The notes under the pieces are model-generated. The model saw nothing but the letters and a program-made list of their open reading frames with translations, was not told the origin of the DNA and made no database searches. The position numbers were made by a program, and so were the translations under genes. 64,000 nucleotides of DNA, from the NCBI GenBank assembly GCA_958450325.1, contig OY288246.1, positions 41,593,619-41,657,618 on the forward strand. Reading direction: 5' to 3'. Below are positions 1 through 10,459 of this stretch, piece by piece. Source of the stretch: Agrostemma githago (lineage: Eukaryota; Streptophyta; Magnoliopsida; Caryophyllales; Caryophyllaceae). Within the stretch, counting starts at the first letter, position 1, and each line of letters begins with the position of its first letter.

Positions 1-480
1 TTATTATTATCGATTGATTTTTGATTTGCAGGTTGGCAAATATTTTTAAGTTTTCTCCGAAAACTTATTTTTATTATATCGTTTTAGTGTTGTCTCTTTT
101 TAAATATTTTGATATAATAATACTATTATTTTTTCCATATGATATAATATGGCTGGGAGAACGTCCGAGTTACTCCCCACTGACGTGGCTGTTATGTTTG
201 TAACATGACAGGTATTAGCTGCTGGGTTTTGGGTGTGAGCTAGCGAGTAGCGTGGATCCTACTCTTTCTCTATTCATGTAATTTGTGGATTTGTATAACT
301 CGTTTGGAGAATTTTCTATTTAGCTCTTTTGTAAAAAGTGGCCTTTGTATTGATTTACCATTTCTTTTAATAAGATATAGTTTATCAGTGTGTTTTAATC
401 CCAACTCTACAGTGTTTCCGCCCCTGTATTGCGTTACATTTTCTAGGGGATTACAAAGGTGACCTTTTTAGTGAACTGAA
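1..480. other. Unassigned AT-rich stretch
   Basis: No convincing coding region. The longest open frame is about 60 codons and hydrophobic by composition. The segment ends next to the conserved boundary of the following Tat LTR (GTGGAGTCGCCA at 495-506). The stretch ending GGGGATTACA near 455 has the look of an LTR end or element leader, but I could not match it to any other part of the window. Confidence 0.3.
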
Positions 481-506
481 TTCGTTGCCGATTTGTGGAG
501 TCGCCA

Positions 507-2373
507 CCGAGTCAATTATGGGGACACGGAAACCGTTCAAGTAAGATTTGATCCCTTACCGGCTCAAAGTTGAGTGGCACGGGACCTAAAGATAAAGACT
601 TGTACCCTTAAGCACTCCATGCCTAGAATGACTCTCATTGCCAATGGTTTCTGACATATGGAAAATGTCGATTCTGAGTAAGGGGTGAGGATACGTATTG
701 GGAAGCCAACATCCGATAGATGTCAACACCCAATCCCGCCCGCACTATAGCGGCCTCTACTAATCAATCGGTGGGCTGATAACCTAGTTCTTTTGTTGTG
801 GTGGAAATGTTGTAACATCCGTTGTTTTAACCCTACGTCTTTTACTATGTCGGTTGTTTAAAGACAAGTAAGTGTTGTTGTCAAAGTAGTTGAGTTTACA
901 TTCTTTGCATGAGATTTCACGTGACAAACAGGCCATGAAAAGATGCACGTAGGAGAGTAGAGAGTACTAGTATTATACGTATTAGCAAATCAATTTTAAC
1001 GCGATAATACGGATATTAGTCATTCTCGTGGTATACCTTACCTGGTATTCTGCTTAAGATGCGTCGGTTCGGTATTAATAGGGATGCATCGAACCTAAAT
1101 CAGACGAGCACCTAGAGTAATACGGAACCCGACCATCACTTTGTTCAGTTTTAGTTGTTTTATGTTTTGAATTCCGTGTTAGGTGATTTAGCATGCGACT
1201 ATAAGGTCATAAAAGCAATAAACCATACAAAAAACTGTAAATGCGAACGTAAGTAGATCACCTAATGAGGAGTCGCACCCTCGGAGTATATACTAAACGG
1301 GACTCGATGCATAGATAGTTATTGAGAACGGATCTCGGAATTACTCGGGTCTATTTAGTGTGTTTTTGTATTTGTGGTTGAAGTTGGGACGTTACGTATT
1401 TTAGTAGATGCTTGTGGGCCTAGCGCCCACATCTAGTGTTGTCGTAGTGCATAATAATAGAAAGTACAAATATGGAAAGTTTTGTTTAGATGGCAACCTA
1501 GTGACGACTCGATCAACAGGCGGATCCTCCTAGCTTGACCAGTGACTCCGGTAGAACTCCGTTACCGTTTGACCTTCCCGCGGCTACTCCGGCAGAGCTT
1601 CGTTGCTAAGAACTAGTTCTGCGGCTAATCCGGCAGAACTTTGCTACTAGTTTTGAGCTAGTCGATCACAGGCACCTCGGTATCGAGTGGGGTGCTCGAA
1701 GGTGAGGAGTAGCGTCGATGTCATTTTTTTATCGGAACTACGATCGAGTGGATTGTTTGCCTCGGGTGTCAGAGTACGAGCCCTTAGCGAGAGTTTAGAG
1801 GGGAAGAGAAGAATGAGAATTGTGTGTCCAAATGAGGGCGTGAAGGGGGGGTATTTATAGGTGTTTTCGACCCTCGTCGCCCATATGGACGCCTGAGCTG
1901 GGGCGCACCAGGACTCAGGTGCCTGGGCTAACGCGTGGTGAGACCAAGGCGCGTAGGGCGGGGCGGTTGGGATTTTGAGGATACGGTTTAGATACTTTCC
2001 AAAACCGTGAGACGGGTGTATAATACATTTCTTGGATGTTAAGGTTTCCCGCGGCTTGACCTAGCGCCGTGGGTTTAGTGGGCCTCGGGTGTTCATCCCG
2101 AGGTTCGCTTGACACGGTGTTGACTCGGTTCGAGTTTCGGGACTGACTCGGGGTCCCGGTGTCAGAATCGACTCTAATAAGTGTCTACGCGACCGTAACG
2201 ACACGACTAAAGCTGCCATCATGTTAGTTTAAATTTTTCCGAGTAATTATTTGATCCGTTCTATAGAAAAACTATCTAAAACATCGCGAACCCGCGTCGT
2301 GGTGCAGTTCTATCGTCATCGGGTGTTTGCTGGGTACTTCTGCAGCCACCAGGTCCAAATCTGGGTGTCTACA
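507..2373 (-). repeat. Ogre-like Tat LTR (copy a), minus orientation
   Basis: This LTR-like block of about 1.87 kb ends on the right with GGTGTCTACA (2364-2373), the reverse complement of the TGTAGACACC start seen at 20671. On its left is GTGGAGTCGCCA (495-506), whose reverse complement TGGCGACTCC looks like a primer-binding site. The same block recurs at 25234-27062, partly at 23271-24289 and 29881-30206, and begins again at 63883. Orientation follows from the polypurine tracts beside the copies at 20671 and 27062. The right neighbour resembles the leader of P1, so this is probably a minus-strand element inserted into that leader. The rest of that element lies outside the window. Confidence 0.7.
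1851..1860 (-). promoter_or_regulatory. TATA box of Tat LTR copy a
   Basis: The minus strand reads CTATAAATAC. The same box is at the matching position in copies c (23805-23814) and d (26526-26535). A GC-rich, partly palindromic block at about 1875-1930 lies just upstream on the minus strand. Confidence 0.55.
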
Positions 2374-3902
2374 CGTGACTATTGATACGTGCGATTTATA
2401 TATGATTATTTCGTCTTTTACGCACGTATTTCCATGCATATCGAGTAGCATTGTCTACTATTTTCCCCCGAATTTGATACTTTGGGTCATGTTGCATCTT
2501 ACGCAGGTTTGAACCCGTGGACGGATAAACAAGGCAAAAATCGTGCTTAAAGATGAAATCTTATGCGAAATAAAAAAAGAGAATGATCCTTTCCAAACAG
2601 GTTAAATTAAAACGTGAATATCTTGAGTTCTACAACTCCAATTTAGCTGACTCTAGTTGCGTTGGAAAGAAGTTTCTCATATGTTTCCAACGGTATATTA
2701 CAAGCCCGATTTGAAGAAGTAACGAAGAAATGGCAAGTGTTTGACGTTGAGCGCGCAGTGCTGAAAACGGAAACAGGTCAATAATAGTCGAACGACTATC
2801 CACTATAGTCGACGGACTATTCTCGAGACTGGACGAAGACCGAGACTTTCCTAATTTGATGTTTAGGGTTAATAAGACTTTTGGGCTTTTGTTTTAGCTT
2901 AGTATTTAAGAAACTATTAGACTAGAATTCTACTACCTCTTCTATTATGTTTTTAATTCTTTAGACTACTCTTTAGATTTCTCTCTACCCTCAAATTTTA
3001 GATCTAGATTTATGAATTCTTTTCTACTCTTCCTTTAAACTCGGTAATCTAATTCTTTCTTTGTTCTTTCTTATTCTCTTTGTTCTTAATTCTTTTTCTC
3101 TCTTAATCTTATTAATTCTTTTATTCTTAATTTCTCTTTAGATCTATTCGCTATGCTTAATTTATTTATCATCTTTATTATTGTTGTCGTAAATTTTTCT
3201 ATGAGTAGCTAATTTTCCTTGCTAGGGTTTAGGGGATCCATGAATTGAATACGATTGCTAATTGGTTTACAGATCTGTCAATGATATTGTGTTTATGTTG
3301 TTAATTGTAGCATTTAATTGAGATTAATTGATTAAGTCGACGTAATTGATTAATTGAATTGGTGAACTTGAACCTAAGATCGGAAGCCTGGTAAGAGTTA
3401 GACCTGCTACAACACATTAGTTTGCCCTAATAAGATCGGAAGCCGTTAGAAGCATTCTAGGGTGAATAGCGGACCGGAAGAACCTTTTCACTACCCCTTA
3501 GACCAATATCTGTGATAGACCTGTGACCTAGACTGTGATCGTAGGAAATTCATGGTGAACCGACGATCCTAGTTTTCCCACTATATTTATTCATCTTGTT
3601 TATTTTAGTTATTCTTCTTTTTACTTCTCTTCCTTCACTACTTTACTTTGGTTAACCCAATTACAAAACCCCCGATTTGATACTTAGATATACTTTAATT
3701 GCGAGTAGAATTTATTTGTCTCCTTGTGGACACGATCCTGACTTCCCTAGCTATATTTTTAGTTAGACCTAAGGTCGTTATCTTATAGTATGACACACGT
3801 GGTAAAAAAAATTTATCATCTTGAATTGAAAAAAGAAAAGAAGAGGAGCTGAAGAGACAATGCCCTAACAGGCGACTGTGAAGCGATCTTTGAGGCTGAT
3901 TC

Positions 3903-4943
3903 TTGTGCATCATGGCTAGGAATTCAGCATCAAAAACTGCAAATTTACATAACAATACTAGAAGGAAAGGAACCAAGACGAAGGAGGGGACTGAAACCTC
4001 TCGATCAAGCCAAAATAAGCATCATCACCCTAATGATGAAGAAGCAACGAAACACAGCAGCCTGAATAATATCGTTGGGGTGACACCATTCTCGCTTGAT
4101 GATGACGATAGAATGGACGTGGAAAAGGATGTGGAACAGACACACCAAGATGATCAAGGAGAATGGTTTGATCATCATGGGAAGAGAGTTGAACAGTTGC
4201 TGGAAGATGACTCTGATATTCTCCTGCAACTAGAAATGGAGGACGTACAGGAAGAACTAGACTATTGGAACCAGGCTGTGTATGGATTTGTCATTGGGGC
4301 CAACCCTCCGATGGTGGTCATGGAGGGCTACATACGCAGAATTTGGAAGCAACATGTAATTGACAGGATTTCCTTTATGCCTAACGGGGTCTTCCTTGTT
4401 CGATTTCAGACTAAAGAAATGCAGGAGAAAGTTCTACAAGCAGGCTACTACATGTTTGACAGTAAACCGGTAGTAATTAAACCATGGAAAGAGGACGTTG
4501 AACTAGAAAAGGAAGAAATCAAATGCGTCCCTGCATGGGTAAGACTGCATAAACTTCCAGTACAGTACTGGGGGATGAGCCTTCCGAAGATTGCAAGTCT
4601 TATAGGACCTTATATCAAGAGTGATGCTTCCACAGACATCAAGGCTCGACTGGGTTACGCCAGGGTTCTAGTAGAGGTAAAGATTGATCAGTCCTTCCCT
4701 GCTATGGTGAGATTTTTGGATGAGAAACAACAAATAAGGGAGATTGACGTGGAATATGAATGGAAACCCATTTTGTGCAAGGGATGCTCGAGGCTGGGGC
4801 ACAGCAAAGAAAACTGCAGAGTGGGGTCAAAGAAACCTGTGCAGCCCACGAAAGTATGGAAGAAAGTGGAGAAACCAAGTGCTCCCACTCTGATTTCTCC
4901 AGATAAGTCTGCTGCTCCGTCTGCTACTCTGAGGGAGAACTAA
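3903..4943 (+). CDS. LINE ORF1 protein (DUF4283 plus CCHC zinc knuckle)
   Basis: The 346-residue frame encodes the RNA-binding ORF1 protein of a plant L1-type LINE, expected to coat LINE RNA. The first 110 residues are charged and low in complexity. Residues of about 115-270 resemble DUF4283 (conserved FMPNGVFLVRF and PAWVRLHKLPVQYWG patches). A zinc knuckle of form C-x2-C-x4-H-x4-C (CKGCSRLGHSKENC) follows near residues 294-307. The frame stays open in the same register after the TAA at 4941-4943 and reads on for about 50 codons, so the stop is probably premature. The first ATG of the open frame lies close to the element's 5' end and fits as the start. Confidence 0.8.
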   Translation: MCIMARNSASKTANLHNNTRRKGTKTKEGTETSRSSQNKHHHPNDEEATKHSSLNNIVGVTPFSLDDDDRMDVEKDVEQTHQDDQGEWFDHHGKRVEQLLEDDSDILLQLEMEDVQEELDYWNQAVYGFVIGANPPMVVMEGYIRRIWKQHVIDRISFMPNGVFLVRFQTKEMQEKVLQAGYYMFDSKPVVIKPWKEDVELEKEEIKCVPAWVRLHKLPVQYWGMSLPKIASLIGPYIKSDASTDIKARLGYARVLVEVKIDQSFPAMVRFLDEKQQIREIDVEYEWKPILCKGCSRLGHSKENCRVGSKKPVQPTKVWKKVEKPSAPTLISPDKSAAPSATLREN

Positions 4944-5119
4944 GCACAACCAGAAAAATCCGCTGGCACTGGTACACCAGTATTGCCAAGGGATACACAA
5001 GAGAGGAAAGGGTCTCAGGAATCAGGGAATAAGACTACTCCTACTTATGCTGATTCCCTCAAGAGTAAAGATGACCTGGGTAAGCCAGAAAAGGTTACTT
5101 CCCATATACTAGTTATTTA

Positions 5120-8100
5120 ATGAGGATGGGATTTTGGAATGTTAGGGGGATGAATAGGCTGAATAAACAACAGGTTGTAAATAACTTTCTGTTGCAACAT
5201 AAAGTTGAGATTTATGGTTTGCTAGAGACTAAAATAAAGCCTCACAATCAAAATAAGCCGATGAGGTCTTTCAATAACTGGAGTATATCCACTAATTCCC
5301 ACTGTCACCCTGGGGGGAGGATTTGGATTCTCTGGGATTCCAACGCTATTGAGGTTCAATTCTTGGAGTATGACGCTGAATTTTGTTCATATGAGCATAC
5401 AACATAGACAGACCTGTCACAGAATGTTCCTTACCATGGTCTATGCTTATAATTATGAGCATGAGAGAATCTCTCTTTGGGAGGGCCTTATGAGAATTGC
5501 AAGGAATAGTACTGGCCCTTGGGCAATCGCAGAAGACTTCAATTGTATTATTACTCCTGATGAGAGGGTTGGGGGAAGCTTTGACCACGGCGCAGCTGAT
5601 CAATTCTTACATTGTTTAACACAATGTGAGGTGTTGGATTGTCCTTCATTGGGGGCCTTCTTCACTTGGAATGATAAACAATGTCCCGAAGACAGAATTT
5701 ATAGCCGATTAGACAGATGGCTGGTGAATACTGAGTGGATGGATAGTGTTGAAGGCTATGCAGCAAACTTCCTTCCTGAGGGAGACTTTGATCATACACC
5801 ATGCTTGGTTCAAAGCTCTCGTCATGAAGGAAGAAAGAATAGACCATTCAAGTATTACAACATGTGGAGTAAAGCAGAAGGATTCCAAGAGAAGGTTAAG
5901 GAGGTGTGGGATAAACGCATAAATGGAACGACAATGTATTAGGTGGTTAAACACCTGAAGGAACTCAAACCTACCCTAAAAAGGCTTAATAAAGAGAATT
6001 TCAGTGATATCGAAAACAATACAGACCAGGTGTTCACCCAGCTGACTGAAATACAAGAACAACTTGGGAAAAATCCTACTGCAGATATGATCAGGAAAGA
6101 GTGTGAATGTAGAGAACTCTATAAGAGACTGAATAAGGCACGAATGGAATTCCTACAACAAAAAGCCAAGTCTCAATGGCTGCAGGACGGGGATGCTAAT
6201 ACAAGGTATTTCCATGGAGCAATTAAAATGAGAAGGAGGCAAAACCAAATCTTGGAAATAGCAGATACTAATGGAATCAAGCATAATACACCTGATGGAG
6301 TTCAGCATGCATTCCTCAATTACTATCATCAGCTGTTGGGATCCAGCAAGACTGTATCAAATATCAGCAAGAAAATTATTCAATATGGAAACATTTGTTC
6401 TCAAGATCAAATCCAGGCGTTACTGAAACCAGTGACAAATGACGAGATAAAGAAGATCATGTTTAGTATTCCAGATGACAAATCTCCTGGCCCAAACGGG
6501 TACACGAGCAAATTCTTCAAAGACAGTTGAGAGATAGTTGGAGAGGACGTGAGTAATATCATTCACGATTTCTTCAGATCAGGTAAACTGCTGAAACAAA
6601 CCAATGCTACACACGTTACTCTTATCCCAAAGGTTCACAATCCTGAAAATGTGACACACTTCAGGCCTATTGCGTGCTGCAATGTTATTTATAAATGCAT
6701 CTCCAAGCTGTTGTGTGCTAGGATGGCTTCTGTACTCCCTCATGTGATATCGTTGACACAAGGTGGATTCATTCAAGGGAGAAATATCCTATAAAACATT
6801 CTCATTTGTCAAGACTTGGTTAAAATGTATGGTAGGAAATCAGTTTCCCCCAAGTGTATGTTTAAGGTGGACCTCCAAAAATCTTATGACTCCATTGAAT
6901 GAATTTCCTCTTCTAGATGCTTCAGGCATCGGAATTTCCCCAACACGTCATTAACATGATCAAGGAATGTGTGACCACCCCTTCCTACACCCTCACTTTG
7001 AATGGGGATAGTTTTGGGTTTTTTAAAGGTAAGAGAGGTCTTAGGCAGGGGGATCCACTTTCACCGTGTGTATGGAGTACCTAACCAGACTCCTTGCATA
7101 TACTACCTCTACCATGGACTTCAAATTTCACCCGTTATGCAAACCTCTAAAACTAAGTAGCCTCATGTTTGCGGATGATCTCCTCTTATTCTCTAAAGGG
7201 GACACCAACTCCATGATGATCCTGATTAGAACCTTTGCTACTTTTTCCAAAGCTTCGGGTTTGATTATGAGTAAAGGAAAGACAAATGTGTACTTCAATG
7301 GGGTGCCTGAGTATGTTAAACGGGATATAATGCTTATTTCAGGGTGTGTGGAAGGTCAAATGCCTTTTCGCTACCTTAGAATTCCTATCAAGCCCTCCAA
7401 GCTTAGCACTAAGGACTGTCAAGTTCTTATTGATAAGGTTCTGTCTAGAATAAGAGCTATAGGCACTAAGAATTTATCCTATGCCGGAAGACTAGTGCTC
7501 GTTAAAGCTATTTTGAAGTCGCTTCATACTTATTGGGCAGCTCTGTTTGTGCTTCCCAAAGCGATCATTAACAAAATTGAAGTCGTATGTAGGAACTACT
7601 TGTGAGACGGAGGGCCTGAGTTTATAAGGTCCCCCCCCAATCGCTTGGAGTAAAGTTTGAAGGGGCTTTAAAGAAGGAGGACTGGGGGTAAAAAATGATA
7701 GTCAATGGAATAAAGCGGCGGTGGGAAAGCTTGTTTGGTGGATATATTCTCACCCGAACAAGCTTTGGGTGCAATGGGTTCAACACACATATCTAAAAGG
7801 AAAGAACTGGGCTGACTATCAACCTCCGCGAGATGTAAGCTGGGTATGGAAGAAGATCTGCAAGATTAAGGACACGCTGAAAACTCCATATGAGCAGGGA
7901 GAATGGGAGGTTATCTGAGGCAAAGAATACAGCGTTAACAAGCGTTAACCCCTCTTGTTTCAAGGTAGAATGGTTCTATCAAGTATGGAACAAATGGACC
8001 ATTCCTAAAGACGCCTTCATAGCATGGATTTATCAACATGGGAGCTTGAATACTAGAGACAAACTCATGAGATGGGGGATCGCTACTGATGAAAGTTGTT

Positions 8101-8468
8101 GCATCTGCGGACAGGACAGAGAGAGGATTCAGCATCTGTTTTTCGACTGCAAGTACAGCAGACAGGTGCTGCATATGTTACAAAAATGGACGAGAATCAA
8201 GATACCTGCTACTGATTTGCAAGCTTGGAGGAAGAAAATGAGGTTCTCTAAACTTAAGAACAGAGAGATTAATAGTATCCTAAATGCTGCTGTTTATCAC
8301 ATCTGGAATCAAAGGAATTGTTGCTGGTATGAAGGGAGGCTGGCTACTCCAACTAACTGCTACATTAAAATCAAAAAAGAGATCAAGGAGCGAGTTATGA
8401 ACAAGATTGCAGGAAAGCTGATGAAGAAAGACGGTAACTGGATTGAGAATATCAGGAGGAACCATTAG
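5120..8468 (+). pseudogene. LINE ORF2: endonuclease, reverse transcriptase, zf-RVT
   Basis: The remains of ORF2 appear in order across several frames. The AP-type endonuclease begins with FWNVRGMN at 5120. Later it shows AEDFN where GDFN is usual, a TWND motif, RIYSRLDRW, and GDFDH where SDH is usual. The reverse transcriptase spans about 6290-7605, with DDKSPGPNG, FRPIACCNVIYK, QGGFIQGRN, GLRQGDPLSPC and the catalytic FADDLLLF at about 7170. The zf-RVT domain (CCICG, then HLFFDC) lies at about 8095-8150, near the C-terminus. Breaks include frame changes near 5380, a TAG at 5941, a TGA at 6528-6530 and further shifts near 6790-7060 and 7605-7900. Two endonuclease residues look substituted. 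No product is expected. Confidence 0.85.
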
Positions 8469-8602
8469 TTTTGAGTATGGCCTGATTTTTTCTGGATGAT
8501 GTAATCGGAACATTGTTTTTGGAGAGTGTTATCAATATGCTTACATTTTACCAAAAAAAAGTTGGTTATCTTTGATAGGTGTACGATTAGCTTATCAACT
8601 AT

Positions 8603-9328
8603 GTGCTACTTGGTTTCTAAGGTCGTTTTTCAAAAACCGACATTTTTTTTCAAAAAATACATCTTTTTCAAAATATCCAATTTCAAAACCCGGGAAGCAT
8701 ACCGAATTTAGGACTTATGATTTTACTCAAAATAGCCTATTTATAGCCGGAATGCTGCCCATTTCAAAACTCAAAATATTTTCGAAACTTCAAAGTTGCG
8801 GCCCGATGAAACTTTTTTTTACTTTCGAAAAAATCGGGCCATCCCCCGAGCTTTTTCGGATTTTTTTAAAAAAAAATCCCTTTTCAAAGAAAAAAACTTT
8901 CCTCTTCTTAGGACTTCCCGTAATTAGCAGTGTCGGGTCGTGTCGTAAGTCATCGAAAGTCTTTAGCGTCGAAAGTCCGTCGATCTTAGATCGCGGGTTT
9001 TCCCCCTATCCCAGTCCGCCTTATTTGACTAAAGGCAAGGCACACCTACATAGGACATACTCCGACAAGGGATGGCACATTTACACGATCGAGTCCAAAG
9101 TCTAGGGAATGTCTCACGTGAACCTTCCTTCGAACAGGACCCGACCCACATGGCCGGATCCTAAGGGAGGCCCACCTTTCACAAGTCACCCGTCTAGGTG
9201 TCTTTTCCAAGTCATTTCCTTTTTAGTCTTTCCTTTGCTCGGGATGTACTTTTTATTCCAGGATTTGGGCCAGTTTCTGATTACGCGGTATTCTTACAGA
9301 CAGGCCACCGTTAACCAGACGCCAGATA
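8603..9328 (+). other. P1 untranslated leader
   Basis: This is the region upstream of gag: A- and C-rich with short oligo-T and oligo-A runs near 8640-8890. Comparable leader text appears at 24290-25195 in the same orientation, and inverted at 38760-39545 and 63040-63535. Open frames here (8572-9105 and 9109-9375) show no recognisable domain, and I treat them as chance. Confidence 0.45.
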
Positions 9329-10459
9329 ATGCAAGAGACTTCGGACCAATTGGCAGCCTCACTAGCCAAGCTTAAAGCCCAATTGACGGCTATCGGGACC
9401 GACCAAACAACCCTTGCCACCCGTTTGAGTGTCGTAAAGAAAGGGACTCCTAATGCTGCATCTGAACCCATAGCTGAACTGGTCAGCGCCGTTCGCAAGC
9501 TTGAAGAACAGGTCCATTTGTCGATCAACAACTCGATCCATACGGAAAATGCTCGCTCCTATTCGCCTCTAAATGACGAGCTACCCGCCAACCTCAACCT
9601 TACGAGAATATCGATGTTTGAGGGTACTGAAGCCCGGTCCATAACATTCGGGCCTTCAAAGAATTTATGGCTGTCAAGGGGGTGAAATCCACCATGTTCA
9701 AGCACTTGTTTGCTTCCTCCCTTGAGAAGCATCTGAAAGCCTGGTACTACAGGCTCGATTCCAAGAAGTACAAGACTTGGGATGATGTGGCAACAGAGTT
9801 TGCTCGAAATTACGCTGATGATACCGAGATCCAGACTACGATGCGTACTCTGGAAGTTATGGCCCAAGAGCCCAAAGAAGGTTTCACCAAATACCTTCAA
9901 GGTGGAGGGCCGAGAGTGTGAAGTTGGTCGATAAGCCCAACGAAAAAGTGCTAGTAAAGGCCTTTGTCAAGAACCTCTTCTCTTCCTTCCGGGTCCATCT
10001 CCGGTACGCCGTCATACCCAACTTGGCCACTCTAACCGAAATGGGGACAAGGATCGAGGATGACTTAAAGTTAGAGAACCTTACTAAGGCCTCTACCAAG
10101 GGATATCAAGGGGCTAGTTCATCCATCAGCAAGCCCACACCTGCAGCTGCAACCCGCAGCATCTTTGACGAGGTTAATCTACTAGATGCCTCATCCAAAA
10201 CGAATACTCCAACTCGGGTATTCACCGATATAAGGACTACCTATACATACGCCTTACAAAGGCTATCTTCAAATGGTCTAATCTAACCGATAGGCCCAAC
10301 TCCGAAAGTCCCGGTAGAAAAGCGATCCAAAAGCTACAATGTCCAAGCCTACTGCCAGTATCACCGAGGTAATGGGCACGATACAGAAAAGTGTTGGAAA
10401 TTGAAGCACCTGATCTAAGATCTGATCGAGAGCGGGAAAATACCATTGCCTGGAGACAA

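Larger units (their letters stand above)
3785..8560 (+). mobile_element. L1-type LINE, near full length, decayed
   Basis: This non-LTR element has ORF1 (3903-4943), a broken ORF2 (5120-8468), and a short 3' UTR ending in an A-run at 8553-8560. The target duplication is probably 12 bp with two mismatches: GGTCGTTATCTT at 3773-3784 and GTTGGTTATCTT at 8561-8572. Removing the LINE and one copy restores a continuous Athila LTR. ORF2 carries several frameshifts and stops, so the copy is old and inactive. Confidence 0.85.
2383..8597 (+). mobile_element. Athila-type solo LTR, split by a LINE
   Basis: The LTR starts TGATACGTGCG at 2383 and ends CTTATCA at 8597. It is flanked by an identical 5-bp duplication ACTAT (2378-2382 and 8598-8602). 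Neither a primer-binding site nor a polypurine tract lies next to it, so it is a solo LTR. The TGATACGTG start and the late region at about 3660-3780 resemble Athila-lineage LTRs. The LINE occupies 3785-8560. Without it and its duplicated target the LTR is about 1.4 kb. The LTR itself lies in the join between Tat LTR copy a and the P1 leader. Palindromic motifs built on AGTCGAACGACT are at about 2787-2823, and a possible TATA-like TATTTAAG is near 2902. Confidence 0.75.

Noticed and set aside
8617..8627. CTAAGGTCGTT shared with 3769-3779 as a possible LINE target duplication
   Set aside because: It lies 50 bases past the poly-A tail and beyond the Athila LTR end. The duplication adjoining the tail (8561-8572) and the ACTAT pair explain the joins better.
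8572..9375. Two frames upstream of P1 gag that could be an Ogre ORF1
   Set aside because: The first begins in the Athila LTR tail, so it cannot be an original gene. Neither shows a known domain.
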